Origin: Fragilaria radians | Taxonomy: Eukaryota > Bacillariophyta > Fragilariophyceae > Fragilariales > Fragilariaceae | Direction: 5' to 3' | NCBI GenBank assembly: GCA_900642245.1 | Contig: CAAAJI010000001.1 | Span: forward strand, 554,216 to 618,215 | DNA: 64,000 bases | Shown: positions 1 through 11,535 of the stretch, piece by piece | Layout of the letters: every line of letters begins with the position of its first letter | Position numbering within the stretch: position 1 is the stretch's first letter | The notes under the pieces: model-generated | Databases searched by the model: none | What the model saw: only the letters and a program-made list of their open reading frames with translations | What the model was told of the DNA's origin: nothing | Translations under genes and position numbers: made by a program

Positions 1-245
1 ACATTAGGCATAGTAAGTCAGTATTACATAGCAAACATTAAGATGCAAAAGTGTTTACATAGATAGTCTCTGCAACGCAATTAATATGTCGTCAGAGTTA
101 TTTTGTTGACATCGGTCCAAAGTGTCCAGCCTACAGGTCCGATGAAGTATATCTAGTCGTACTTTTGCTTGTTATTGCGTACCACCGCTAACAACAGTGA
201 GGATTGGCATGGCATAATGTAAGGGACTAAAAATCAAAATAAGAA
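1..245. other. Intergenic start of window
   Basis: AT-rich sequence with no recognisable coding stretch, repeat or RNA gene. It may contain the 5' region of the hypothetical gene that begins at 246. Confidence 0.4.
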
Positions 246-762
246 ATGAAGGAAGGTACTAAAACTGCATCCACGTTGCACGAATTGCTTGAAACTCAAG
301 AATCATCCATCGGAAATGCGCCCTGTGAACAGCTGCCGTGCTTCATAGAAGCACAATGTTTCAATTCCTGTGGAGACAAGAATAGCATGAAAAGTTCTAT
401 CATGGAAATACTCACGAAGAGCCTCCCGTCATCTGCAGAGAAGAAGGAAAGGAACACCATAGAACAAGATCGAAGACTTACTCCTCCTATAGATCAATCG
501 CTTCGAAGATTACAGTCCACATTGCATGGACGCATTTCTCTTTGGTCTCATAATCATTCAAATAGTTCGAATGAAACGTTCGACCAATCAAGTTCCGGGT
601 AATGAAGAAAGGCAGCAGAATTATACGAATGATGTGATTGGCTCCCTACTAGAAGACTGGGTTGCAACAAGTGAACGCTCTCTTGACGGCTGGAAATCCA
701 AAAGCGAAATATCCGAAGAAGATCCGGAACTTTCAAAGTTTTACAACAGTTGGATTGCATAA
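246..762 (+). CDS. Hypothetical protein, broken by a one-base frameshift
   Basis: I do not recognise this gene. An ATG at 246 opens a 118-codon frame that stops at 602. The sequence then continues in the next frame to a stop at 762. Removing one G from the GGG near 597-600 joins the two parts into a single frame of about 171 aa. The product is hydrophilic, rich in Ser, Glu and Asn, with no signal peptide or membrane segment. The second half contains an amphipathic-looking stretch (SLLEDWVATSERSLDGW) and ends SKFYNSWIA. Codon use of the joined frame resembles that of the neighbouring genes, which is why I list it. It could also be two chance frames, and no intron explains the shift. Confidence 0.35.
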
Positions 763-851
763 ATATTAAAAATGTAAACAATGCATCAGTTATAAAAAAA
801 TAGACTGGAAGTATGGGTCATCCTTAATCTTTGGTGTGGATTGAAGTCAAA

Positions 852-1616
852 TCACTTTTCATTTTCTAAAGGCTCTTGTAGTGGAATCAAGGCCAAAACT
901 TCTGATTGCAGGACTGAGCCTCCAACCCCAACTCGCGCAATCGCTACATGGCTAATCAATCCAGAGCATTCCAGATCCTGGGAAAGCATAGAATTCAGGA
1001 TATCCTTACGGCTTTGAACGCTTGTAACTTCGTCGTAACCTACCGTCACATGTGGATCGTATTCACTCAAAACGTTTGGCGAACCGTATTTTGCAATCAT
1101 AAAAAGCTTTTTAAATCGTATCCAAAATGGTAATCTATACACCCAATCCGGAATCGGTTGAGGTTTAAGTATGAAAGGGTTCAAGGCAAGGACAATATCA
1201 TCGGATAGACTTTGTAGACATTTTGTTCGATGGATGGGATACATACTATACGGTCCACCAACGTGAGATGTAATAGGCCATGATATTTGACACATTACTT
1301 GCGAATGATTGGAAACAACTTCCTGTAAAATTTGAACGATCTCCATAATAATTAAAGGCTCATCCTTACCACGAGTATCGAAGTCACTAAGGAACAACGT
1401 CAAATGGGGAGTATGATGAGAGAAAAAATCGATTTGTTCGGTTGCACTCTCTTGACGCAACGCCAAATTTGCCTCCAGCGCTGCATTATACGGGCATTTG
1501 TCGAAAGCCCAGGAATTATTGACTTTTACTAGGGGCAAATGGATATTGAGCTGTAGACATGCAACAAGAGAGTAACATCCTGAAAGAATAAGAAAGCGTT
1601 GTATTATCACCCTCAT
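852..1616 (-). CDS. Secreted 2H phosphoesterase-like protein
   Basis: A 254-aa single-exon frame. Two H-x-T motifs, H71-L-T73 (context TPHLTLFLSDF) and H189-V-T191 (context DPHVTVGYDEV), are spaced about 118 residues apart. This is the hallmark of the 2H phosphoesterase superfamily (2'-5' RNA ligase/LigT-like, cyclic phosphodiesterases), in which the paired histidines act on 2',3'-cyclic or 2'-5' phosphodiester bonds. Residues 1-20 are hydrophobic and look like a signal peptide (FLILSGCYSLVAC), implying entry to the secretory pathway; most characterised 2H enzymes are cytosolic or nuclear. Both catalytic pairs are intact, so activity is plausible. Substrate is unknown. The gene runs convergently to the hypothetical gene at 246-762, 89 bp away. 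Confidence 0.65.
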   Translation of the reverse strand: MRVIIQRFLILSGCYSLVACLQLNIHLPLVKVNNSWAFDKCPYNAALEANLALRQESATEQIDFFSHHTPHLTLFLSDFDTRGKDEPLIIMEIVQILQEVVSNHSQVMCQISWPITSHVGGPYSMYPIHRTKCLQSLSDDIVLALNPFILKPQPIPDWVYRLPFWIRFKKLFMIAKYGSPNVLSEYDPHVTVGYDEVTSVQSRKDILNSMLSQDLECSGLISHVAIARVGVGGSVLQSEVLALIPLQEPLENEK

Positions 1617-4069
1617 CGCTCATTACATTGATCGAACAGCAGCCATGATGGTTTCCTTTTTCATTAAGGAAGCGAGTTATTTGTTTGACTAATCTGGAAC
1701 GTCAATTATTCTAATTCCGAGCTAGACTTCCTACTTGCACCTTTTGATACGACAGTGATAAAGAAGCGTTAAGTTAGATTTGTTCTACATCTAATCTATA
1801 GCCTCTGAGGTTCTAGAAAAAGAGGGTAATTAACAAAAACTTCAAAATACCTCCTCGAGCAGTTCAAATGGTGAAGTGTTAAAAGAATGCCTTCCCAACA
1901 AAGGGAAAAAAGTTGGTACAAAGATAATGCAAGTCAAATCCTGTATGGAATAATGCTTGACTGGTTAAATACTTTTTCTTGGCATAGGGAAGTGAAGGAA
2001 ATGGATGTGAAACAAGGAAACAATTCTTGCCAAGATTGTTGACCTTTTCAAAATTAGTGGAATCACTTGGCGGAAAATATGGGATATTTGAGCACAAAAT
2101 ACAAGCTTGAATCCAAATTACAGGCTGCTGTTGCATGGAATTCACAAACTTAAGAAGGGAATCTAAATGAAATTATTGAAAACTGGATACATGCAGTGAA
2201 TGACTGCGGTTTCCCTATAATGCCATATTGGGACAATACTATCCAATAGAGTATTGGTGAAAACTTTGGCTCCATCCTAATTATGAATTGTGAACATCAT
2301 ATAGGTAAATTTCTAACTTTTTGTAATATACAACAGAAGGAGATCAAGTCAAATATCTGAGGTCTCATACAAGACTTATCACAATTTGGAAAGGAGTTCA
2401 AAAACAACTGACAAAAATATCTTGCACGTGTTCATAATCGAAGGCCAAAATTATCAAATACGTCAGAAAAATAATAGCAGTATCAAATGAGGAACAGCAC
2501 TCTCCGGTACTTTATTGGCTTGAGCATGTATTGCATTAAGACTAAGAGTCTCGTTATCTCAAAACAGCAGAAAAGTGTGGATACTTTCAGGATTAACTTA
2601 AAATAAATGGAATATTCTGTTTTCAATTTACTAAAAAAGATTAGAAAATTGCATAAATTTGAAACGCTTCTAGATCATTTTGCAAATTCTGATCTTGGGA
2701 ATAATGTTTTGCATCTGATTTTGAAGATTCACTAAGCAGATTGATAATGGACAAAGGATGATGGATCTACAAATCATTAGAAAGTGTGAGTGGGCCATCA
2801 CATGATGGAATTTCAAAATGGCTTAGATATAGGCTTAAGCTCGTTATTTCTGAAATTCACATGACTTCATGTTCTCCCTTATGTCACAGTGACCTTAAGT
2901 TTCCAGAATATCTTCCAAGCATCAAAGATACCACGATAAATGAACTGAACAAAGTTACCCCGTTTGTTCTAGACGTTTAAGGTAAAAGTATGCATTTGAT
3001 TGGCAAGTAAGGATATTTTTGTTTAGTGGAGAGCAAGTTGTCCCATCCATATGATTATAAACAAGGACCCTATAAAATGAAAGTCATTGTAAACATTGAT
3101 CAAAATAGAAAGAATATGTTTCCTTGGAAACGACTTGTTGGAGGGGATGGTAGATTGAAAACAAGGAATTGCCTTCTTTAAAGTCTTGTTTAGGGACAAT
3201 ATTTCTGAGAATTGCTTTACGTTTCCTGATCGTATATGTAAAAGATCTGGTAGGACTAAAGGATGTGGTCATCTGAACCTTATTCTCCTTTTGTAGCAAC
3301 CTTCAAGTTGGATCTCGACTCTCTTTATTTAATGGATAAGATTGTTCATACAATGCGTGTTTATGCTTAAAAGTAAATTAATGAAACTTAATTCCAGTTT
3401 TTGTCTTTAACTTACTTGCCAATAATTCCAAAGTATCACTGTAGTTTAGTCCTATGGTTAGCTTTCCAACGCTGCACCACGTCATTTCTTAATCTTATCA
3501 ACTTCAGTCCTAAGGACTCATTTCATCTCTGATAAAGTTGCATATATAGCTAGCATGAAAATTTTGCGGAACCCAAATCCCTCTTCACACCCATTATTTG
3601 TATGTTGAAGCGTTTAGAATGCTCAGCAGTTGTAATAATAAGCTTGGAGGTACGTTTGAAGTATATTTCTCATTTAATTAAATCGAAAGGAAATATGATG
3701 AGAAATATTAGAAATAATCCTATTTTCCCTTTTCTTCCATCCCATCTGAGCGGAAGTAATTTGCTTATCATACTGGCTAGCACTTTGGCTTACATTTTTG
3801 TACCTTTACTTATTCCAAGATACTCGGAAATCTATGCTTTCCCATCTCAAGGTTTCTCATCAAGCGGTTACTTGATAGAGTGAAAGATATCATGGAGCAG
3901 AATAGTTCAACATTATGTATTGAGAAAAAAGGATTACACTAGACATTCTTTCTTCCTCAGTAGCGATAAGGCTAATTCGATGTGATGGTACCATCACCAC
4001 TAATCTTTGGCAAATGGATACAACAAATTTTCAAATTAAATTAAGTTACGCAGCTTCTCGAAAAGATTC
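1617..4069. other. Long AT-rich intergenic region
   Basis: About 2.45 kb between the divergent 2H-phosphoesterase and DRS1 genes. Open frames here are short and of low complexity. The only coding-like stretch is a possible reverse-transcriptase relic near 2771-2980, listed separately. I see no tRNA or structured RNA. Confidence 0.4.
2771..2980 (+). pseudogene. Possible reverse-transcriptase relic
   Basis: A frame open across this stretch reads SGPSHDGISKWLRYRLK near its start and TPFVLDV at its end; a stop follows, then KSM in the same frame. This recalls the 'GISKWL' segment and the following 'F-x-x-D-x-x-SMYT' segment of reverse transcriptases of Penelope or LINE-like elements. It is short, has no clear flanking domains and is followed by stops. 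The similarity is from memory and weak. Confidence 0.2.
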
Positions 4070-6552
4070 ATGGCGGCACTTTTGCCATCCTTTTCTTCAG
4101 AAGAAGAAGATAATTTACTTATCGAAGAAAATGCGAATGATAGCGACGATGAAGTTGATGATGATTTTGAATTTGGGGGTATACTAGGTGAAGATGGATG
4201 GTCGCGCCCTAAAGGTTGGTCATATCAAACTGCATTGGATTTATTGGAACTGAACGACTCTCAGGGTGTTGGGGCTAATGTTCCACGGATGGATATTTCG
4301 AGTATAATTGCTGCCAAACGTCGCGACATGAAGGAAAATTCCATAAAACAACAGAGACAAGATGATGAAGACGACGAAGTGGATAAGGACTCAAACACTA
4401 GCGACATGGATCAAGAGGAGAGTAGTGGTAACTCGGTAGATGACAGCTCTGAGAGTGACGACGACTCTGTGGATGATAATGTAAATGTTCTAGAAGAAGA
4501 CACTCTCAAATTACGATCTGGTGTAGCGGAGGAACCGAACGATGACACACGTGTTGATTCCGACGAAAAAGAATTGCAGAAAGAGATTTCTTATTTTGAT
4601 ACCCATAAGGTTACAGCTGACGACGAAATTGAAGTTTTTGCTCAGCTTACTTTATCACGTCCCTTTTTGAGAGGTGTTGCTGCCATGGGCTTCACTAAGC
4701 CCACGCCAGTTCAAGCTTCTGTCATACCCGTTGCGCTTGCCGGACGTGACATTTGTGCTTCAGCTCAAACGGGATCCGGAAAGACGGCAGCATTTCTGCT
4801 CCCAGTTCTAGAACGAATTCATCAACGCTCATCAGGTGGCATCAAATGTATTATATTGACTCCAACTCGCGAGTTGGCTGCTCAATGCCTTGGGATGATC
4901 GTAACCCTTGCACAATTCAGTAAGATTCGAGCTTCGCTCATTGTAGGTGGTGCCAAGAATGTACAAGCACAAGCATCTGAGTTACGAACATCGCCTGATA
5001 TCGTCGTGGCAACACCAGGTCGGCTTTTGGATCATATTACAAATTCCGCTGGGGTTACTCTGGAAACTGTTGAGTTTCTTGTGTTGGACGAATGTGACAG
5101 GCTATTGCAGCTAGGATTCCAAGAAGAAGTTCATGAAATCGTCAAGGCATGTCCCAAAGAGCGGCAAACTCTTCTGTTCTCAGCCACTTTGAATACAAAA
5201 GTGGATGAACTTGTAAAACTTAGTCTCAAGAGACCGGTAGATTCAAGATTAGTAACAAGGAGAATGAAGATTCTACAGAAGTAGAGGTTGCTGAAAGACT
5301 GGAACAAGAGTTTGTCCGCGTCAGAGCTGGAAATGAAGGCATAAATCGGGAAGGGATGTTGCTGGGATTACTTACTCGAACTTACACTACTCGTACAATT
5401 GTTTTCTTTGAAACAAAAGCACAGGCACATCGAATGATGATTTTGTGTGGACTTTGTGGGATCAATTGTGCAGAACTTCATGGGAATCTCACACAGCTCC
5501 AACGCCTTTCCGCTCTGGAATCCTTTAGAAAGGGTGACGTAGATATTTTGCTTGCTACTGACCTTGCAGCTCGCGGATTAGACATTGATCGCGTCCATGC
5601 TGTTATAAACTTTGAAATGCCTAGTCAAATAGAAACCTATGTTCATCGGATCGGTAGAACAGCAAGAATAGGGAGGGCTGGGAAAAGTTGCACTCTTATC
5701 GGAGAGGGTCGTCGTCATTTGATGAAGGAAGTAATAAAAGACGCTGAAGAAAAAGTGAAGCGAAACACGGAAAGTTCATCTATTGGACCGATTCAATCAG
5801 GAATAATCCGATCTAGGACTATTCCTCAAGGTGTTGTCGCACATTTCACAGAGAAGATCAAATCCTTAGAACCTCATGTTGAAGAAGTATATCAGGCGGA
5901 ATCAGTGGCAAAAATGGATAGAATTGCGGAGATGGAGGCGGTAAAGGCCCAAAATCTCATTGAGCATGCTGATGAAATCAAGTCTCGTCCACAACGAGAG
6001 TGGTTTGCAAGTACAAAAGAAAAGAATCAGACCAAACTAGCAACGGCTGAGAAGGCACGTCTCATTGCCGAAAAAGTGGGTACGGGCACTCATAGAATGA
6101 CAAGGAAAAAGCGGCGGGCTAGGGATGCAAGAGAAGAACTACTAAGGTTCCAAACACAGCTAAAAGAAGAAGCTGAAGAGAAGGGTCAACAGCCTAAAAG
6201 GGTGGTCACGGATAGTGTCATCAAATCAAGTGCTCGTGCAACAAAACGAGAATCACAAAGGAATCAAATTCGTGATCGAGAGACTAGTGTCCGTGATGAT
6301 GATATTCGAATGATGAAGAAGGCGAGTGAAAAGCCAAAAAGAAAGGGCGCATATGCGACTGATGCTCTAGGCAACAGTTCACTATTTGATGACGAACGTG
6401 TCACATTTTCGAAGAAACCAAAAGAGGAAGAGAAGCCTCGTCCGTCTAGTTACACATTTCGAGGTTTTGATCCATCCAAAGATGGGAAGAAGGTCAAGGC
6501 ACGTGGTTCCAGTAAGTTTAAATCCAAGAGTAAATATAAGAGAAGAAAGTAA
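4070..6552 (+). CDS. DRS1: ATP-dependent RNA helicase DRS1/DDX27 (one frameshift)
   Basis: DEAD-box helicase acting in nucleolar 60S ribosomal subunit assembly. Residues 1-190 are acidic and Ser-rich. The helicase core shows a Q motif (about 209-216), AQTGSGKT at 232-239, PTRELA at 265-270, TPGR at 315-318, motif II at 340-343, SAT at 371-373, and further on ATDLAARGLDI and HRIGRTARIGRAG. The C-terminal part has the DRS1-specific SRPQREWF segment and ends in a basic tail (KFKSKSKYKRRK). Motif II is DECD rather than DEAD. After SLKRPV the frame shifts near 5237-5245: the first frame stops at 5284 while the next frame continues with LEQEFVRVRAG and on to 6552. Adding one base gives 828 codons. 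An intron cannot account for it because only 2, 5 or 11 nt could be removed. An assembly error is the simplest explanation. Confidence 0.9.
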
Positions 6553-6821
6553 AGATAGCCTTTCAATCTATGAAGCCAAAAATATATCTTTTTTATTAGA
6601 TTTGTTAAATGACCTAGTTTTCCATATGCTTACATTTGGCTATCAAAAGTTGAGCGGACTTTCAAGGTATAATTCATACATCTTGTTGGCGAATTGAACC
6701 TAAAGGAGAATATGGTCTGCATAGTGAATTCTTCGAATCAAAATCCTTTTCATAATATATGATTTGTTTCTTTGCTCCAAAGGCATTTCTTGGAAATGTT
6801 ATTGTCAAATGTCAATCTCAA
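6553..6821. terminator. Shared 3' region of convergent DRS1 and MAT1
   Basis: A 269-bp AT-rich spacer between two convergent genes must hold both 3' ends. Several A/T-rich stretches could serve as polyadenylation signals, but none can be singled out by eye. Confidence 0.3.
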
Positions 6822-7911
6822 TTAACCGAAAAACAGGGAGGATGCAGTTTCATTCCAATTCCTTTCAAAAGTTGCGATGTTCCCTCCACTCGGTATACCA
6901 GATCCAGCACTTTGTCGTTTTCGATACAATTCACGATCCATCTTTGTTTCACGTTGCAATCCTCCATCTGGTTCTCGAACTCGCGGTTGCTGAATTGTGG
7001 TGGCATTGGCATTGGCAGCTGCTACAGCACCACGTCCCTGCCGTCGAAGTTCATTCCGATATCCCAACATTTGTGCTGCCTTAAGTTCTGCCGAAACTTC
7101 CTCTCGTTCGCCCAATAATACCTCGGCTGCTTCCTGTTTGAACTTTCGCTTGGTCAATGCAATCGCTCGTTCCTCTTGTTGGAATTCCCTCTTTAGTCGC
7201 TCAGCATTACGTTGCTCGCCGCAATTCTGTCAGCTATACTACGTTCTTCATCGGCACGTTGACTTTGTCGGATTACAATTTTTGATCGATTGGCTTCTTC
7301 GTAAGCCTTGACTTTTGCCTTCATTTCTTCGGCATTGTGCTCTTCATTGACGATGGAATAAACTTAATGTTGTGGCGGACACACCGGTGGTTTAGAAATC
7401 TTCTGCTTCAACGAAGAACCAGAAACAAATCATTGTTCATTATTTCACTTACTAATATCTTCCACTTCTTCAAGATAATTATTATATTCAAGTAGAGTAT
7501 CGAAATCCGATTCTACTTTATTAAAGACTTTAGTCACACGACGACGCCAACTGGTGTCTTTCTCAACCATTACGTCATCAAGTGTTCGAGTTGAAAGTGT
7601 TACCCTTTTGACTGCAATACCATCAATTGGACAAAAAAAATCTTTCCGCCGTGATAATTCTCTTTCAACGCAGGATGTGCAACTATAATAACGATATTGT
7701 GTAAGACGAATGTATGCACTTTAGGTACTTCCCAGCGCACACCATCATAACCTAAGAAAACAATAATTATACTTCATAATATAACTTACAACTGGTGTCC
7801 ACAGCCTACGGTAGCATTGGTCTGTAAGGAACTTTGTGTTGTCAAGTTCGACGAATCGCCTTCAGCTGTACCACACACAACACAACGAAAAAAATCTTCC
7901 TCCTCATCCAT
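6822..7911 (-). CDS. MNAT1: CDK-activating kinase assembly factor MAT1 (TFIIH/CAK), one frameshift
   Basis: RING-finger subunit that tethers the CDK7/cyclin H module to TFIIH. Three exons can be read: 7911-7790, 7682-7453 and 7362-6822, with GT-AG introns of 107 and 90 nt. Exon 1 starts MDEEEDFFRCVVCG. The first splice restores GCGHQFCTSC, completing the RING, followed by a CP-x-D pair. Exon 2 continues with VFNKVESDF and LEYNNYLEEVEDI, the MAT1 signature, and exon 3 begins IYSIVNEEHNAEEM, giving the typical charged helix. Within exon 3, near 7214-7222 (GCGGCGAGCAACG on the coding strand), one base is missing: the frame after DRIA shifts before QRNAERLKREFQQEE. Adding a base gives 298 codons (297 aa), close to the usual length of about 300. 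The RING is divergent at the last metal ligands (CPID instead of CPEC). Confidence 0.85.
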
Positions 7912-8537
7912 TTCCTTTTGTCCATGTCGGTGGAGAGAGAAATGCCAATATTGAAAGTGCTATACCAGATAACCGGTAATTTTATCCTTTAAGGACTGGA
8001 ATATGTAGTCAAATGTCAAATCGTGTCCGTATCCAATCATATACTTACATTAAGGTTGAGGTACATTTGTAAATTCCCATTGCAACACCCCGGAAAAAAA
8101 AAACAAATCAATAATTTGTGAAAACAATTGCCACACAGCTAGTGAACTCATGAAAGCTTGACCTATTTTTAGTTTCCATGAAGTTTGTGATCAATCTATT
8201 TCATTCTGATAGCAAGACTAGAAAATGATCAGATAAATACATCATCTTGTATTGACCTTTTTCAAATTAAATTAGAACGATGAGTTGCATCATCCAAATT
8301 ATTGGTATTCTAACCTAGCTGATATCCTTATCACTATATGATTCACCAACAGGCAAACTGTATACAGGCTTTATCTCTCGATTTTAGGCGTTTCCTGGTG
8401 ATGTTGAGAACCTTGATCATGCAAGGTAATCATCAATTAAGTCCATTTATGGGGTTCAACATTTCAGCTCTTAATTTGCGGGAGTTATTTCCTCAAAGGA
8501 AGTGTGACTAATTTAAGATCCATACATACCTGATGCG

Positions 8538-8678
8538 CTAAGGCAAATGGAATTTTGGAACCAAACGTAATGGTACATTTCGAGCAGGATATGTTGCATT
8601 CCGCTGGGAATTGACTTTCATGAAATTTGCTCGAATCATGTAAGCGACATTACGTTTAGATTGACGTTGCTGTGGTGC
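8538..8678 (-). pseudogene. Orphan coding-like exon, unidentified
   Basis: Reading the minus strand, a TCTAG acceptor at 8679 is followed by an open stretch beginning APQQRQSKRNVAYM, continuing MKVNSQRNATYPARN and ending at a TAG at 8538. Just before the end, the next frame reads VPITFGSKIPFALAHQ and runs into a good donor (CAG/GTATGT, intron from 8531), which suggests one missing base in CCATTACG near 8563-8569. The composition looks protein-coding, but I cannot name a family or find convincing neighbouring exons. It may be a remnant of a decayed gene or one exon of an unrecognised multi-exon gene. Confidence 0.3.
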
Positions 8679-9696
8679 CTAGACAAAGATGTACTTATGA
8701 ACAGTCCTGAGGGTACGGACGTTACACTTGCCCAAGATGACCCTTTGAAAGTAAACAAATGCAATGACAATTTGATTCAGAGTATATGGCTAGATTGGAA
8801 AGAGGTCAATTTCATTTTTGAGAGTTGCTGGCTTCATTAGAGGGGATGTAGATCTTTGTACCATTATAAACAGAAGTGAGAATGAATTTGCCATGATATG
8901 AAATAATGCTATGACTGCCCATACATTGTTGATGCTCAAGTAATTCTTGATGAATTATGACGCTAGCGAAGGAGATCTGAAGTTCAATGTGAATAACTAT
9001 CCGAGGTATAACCTATCTCAACCAAAGGATTATGCCCAGATGAAATCGATTATAGCATGTCCAACCATGTAGTAACATTGGTGCATATAATTATTGAAGT
9101 GGAATGTTTGGTTTAAATTGTGAGCCTATTTCCCTAAATTTATTCGTGATTCAATGCGTAGAACAATTGCAAGCATCATACTCGTCGAATACATACACAT
9201 CCAGTAAAAACGTGTTCGTAGTACATGATCCATTCAGAAAAGCAATACTTAAGTAGTTGATGGAAAACATCGCTCGTCACATTTTTAGCTTCTTAATGCG
9301 GACTTTTTTGCTGCCATCTGCTTCATATTGCATAACTTTATCTGGTGTCCATAGCGGCGGTCATCTTGTGCTCAATCAGTATTCTTCTCCCCACACTCTT
9401 TGCAGAGCACTACGTCATGTGACTTATCAAACACGTCTATCTTTCTTGACCTGTGAGACTGTGTGTTCGTCACCTATGACCATAGCGCACATTCGTGACA
9501 TCTTTCAAGATATATATGAAGGTACTCCCTGACATTTGCCATCTTTTGAGCTAAAAAAGAAGCTGCTCCAGCCTTAATTGTTATCATGGAATCACTTCAT
9601 CATGTCACTGTGACATTTTTCAGAGTTAGATGCTGGTAGGAATGCGTGAGAAAGGGTTAAGGAGAAAAACTCTTCCTTTGGCTACTTTGTTGCCCC

Positions 9697-9773
9697 TGAC
9701 ATACCTTGAGTTAAGTTCATTAAGATAATACTTAACACTAAAGGTTGTAAGCAATTCAGTCTAATAATACTAT
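9697..9773 (+). repeat. 77-bp dispersed repeat, copy 1
   Basis: Matches 19646-19722 in the same orientation with four substitutions and no indels over 77 bp. It starts TGACATACCTTGAG and ends AATAATACTAT. It has no coding content and no obvious inverted termini. It is probably a fragment of a dispersed element. Confidence 0.8.
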
Positions 9774-11535
9774 GCCAATTGTTGTACCCATTAGAGATTG
9801 GAAAAAAAGATTCGATTGAAATTTCCAATCAGTTCTGAAGTTTTTACCTTTTTAATAAAGCACAGTCTCAGTAGATGGAATCAGATGGATGAGTGGTGTG
9901 TAATTGTTATTTTGAAGATCAGATTGCTTCTTGATCATTTGTTGACCACTTTGTAATGCTGTATCCTTTACAATTGTCTCCTGGAAATCAAAGTCTCTAA
10001 GACCATTACTGGAAAGCAATGTAATGACGTCATGGAGCTTGAGGCATCATAGTTATTACGATGTTCTTAATATCATACAATTACTATTGCATTTTTCAAG
10101 TAACAATTTTCCTAGATGGAAAGAGCTATCAGTGATCACAACTTAAGTTCTTTATGATCGCAATAAATATCTATAAGAAGCAATCTAGATTTTCTTATTA
10201 AGCTTTAATCTTTTTGAAATTCCACGGAAAGGTCAAGGAAGGTGTGCATGCCTTTTATGATGAAGAAGAGGTGAAAGAGGAAGAGGCGGGTTAGACTGAA
10301 TGTAGATTCTTATAATAATCTCAAACAGAACAAAGGATGAGTAATAGGAAATCCTATGAGTGAGGATGCGCAAGTTGTCTGCTGTTTTCTTATATTGTCA
10401 GAAAGATTCAGCCCAGGGACATGGGAGAAGAAATCAATAAACTTCTTTTTATGGAGTGCTTCTCTTGCAAAGGCTAGGAGAGAGTCAGTCCAAAGCAGAA
10501 TGAATTTATTTATAGGGGCAGCAACATGTAGTGGAGATAATTATGTAGTATTGATTCTTCGAGACAATCAAAATGAAGACAGTGAGCCAAAACTCTTGTG
10601 CTATATTGTCCCCATTCTCTTTCTATTCTATGCGATAGACTTAGCTCAAGTCACTACTTAAAGATTACGTGATGCGAAAGAGTATCCATGCGACTTGACG
10701 ATTGCTTTCAAAACTCTTTGGCACTACCAGTTCTATGAAACTAGCGATTTTCAGACTCAATGTAACAGTTATTCAATATGCACAAAACTAGCGATTTTGG
10801 GACTTTGGGTACCTATACATTTTAATACATACATCCGTATCTCTGTCTAGGTATTGTGATGCACGTAATTGTTGATGCAGCTGCATTAAGGGGTATTCTG
10901 ATACATCTTATAGTCCGAGGCACCGTTATGGTTATGTGGTTAAGAGTTAAGCAAATGCTATTACAGAATCGTTTTTAGAATAAGATTTCAAAACCTTACG
11001 CCAGACATAGCCTTTGAGAAATATTCTGCCCATTGCAACCACACTGTTCTGATTAGCTGTACGGAAAATATTTTGGTTCCTCATGATTGAGCTACTTCAA
11101 AAACTTCTTCCAGAGAAATAACCATAAAAAGGATCTTGGTCTTGATTATTTAATAGCATTTAAAGAAAATGTACAACAAAACCTCACGTTCTGTGTCAGA
11201 CGAGGATATGTGAGTGGAATGATGATAAGCACTTTAGTATTGAGATGCTTCATGAAGCCATTTAATGTCGTGAAAAAATGTATTGGAAGGTTCTAAACAA
11301 TCTCACCCTCGAAAGGTGGTGCTACTTTCTGTGTTGATAAAGATGGATATCTTTGAGGAAACATTTCCTACATATTGATCAGGATGAATCCTTGTTGAAT
11401 TGACACTGAAGCTGATCATTTGAATCAGAGATGAAAACGAAATCGATGCGACAAATATTCTCTTATTTTTCCTCAAGAATCTAGTTATGATTTAGATCTA
11501 TAGGGGAAATAGTAATAAATTGAATTAGTTATTAA

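Larger units (their letters stand above)
7912..11535. other. Long intergenic region, mostly non-coding
   Basis: About 3.6 kb of AT-rich DNA between MAT1 and LTV1. Inside it are a possible orphan exon at 8538-8678 and one copy of a 77-bp dispersed repeat at 9697-9773. Other open frames (9257-9532, 10356-10661, 11087-11296) show no protein-like composition or family features. Confidence 0.4.

Noticed and set aside
5237..5247. An 11-nt intron (GTAG...AAG) to explain the DRS1 frame change
   Set aside because: Far too short to be spliced; a missing base explains the frame and the codon count.
7750..7789. A nearer acceptor for the first MAT1 intron (about 38 nt)
   Set aside because: It leads straight into a stop and loses the RING cysteines; the acceptor at 7683 restores HQFCTSC.
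9257..9532. A 91-codon frame in the MAT1-LTV1 gap
   Set aside because: No motif, no splice or context support; composition is that of non-coding DNA.
10700..10810. Short repeated phrase AAACTAGCGATTTT
   Set aside because: Two imperfect copies of about 20 bp; not enough to call a repeat element.
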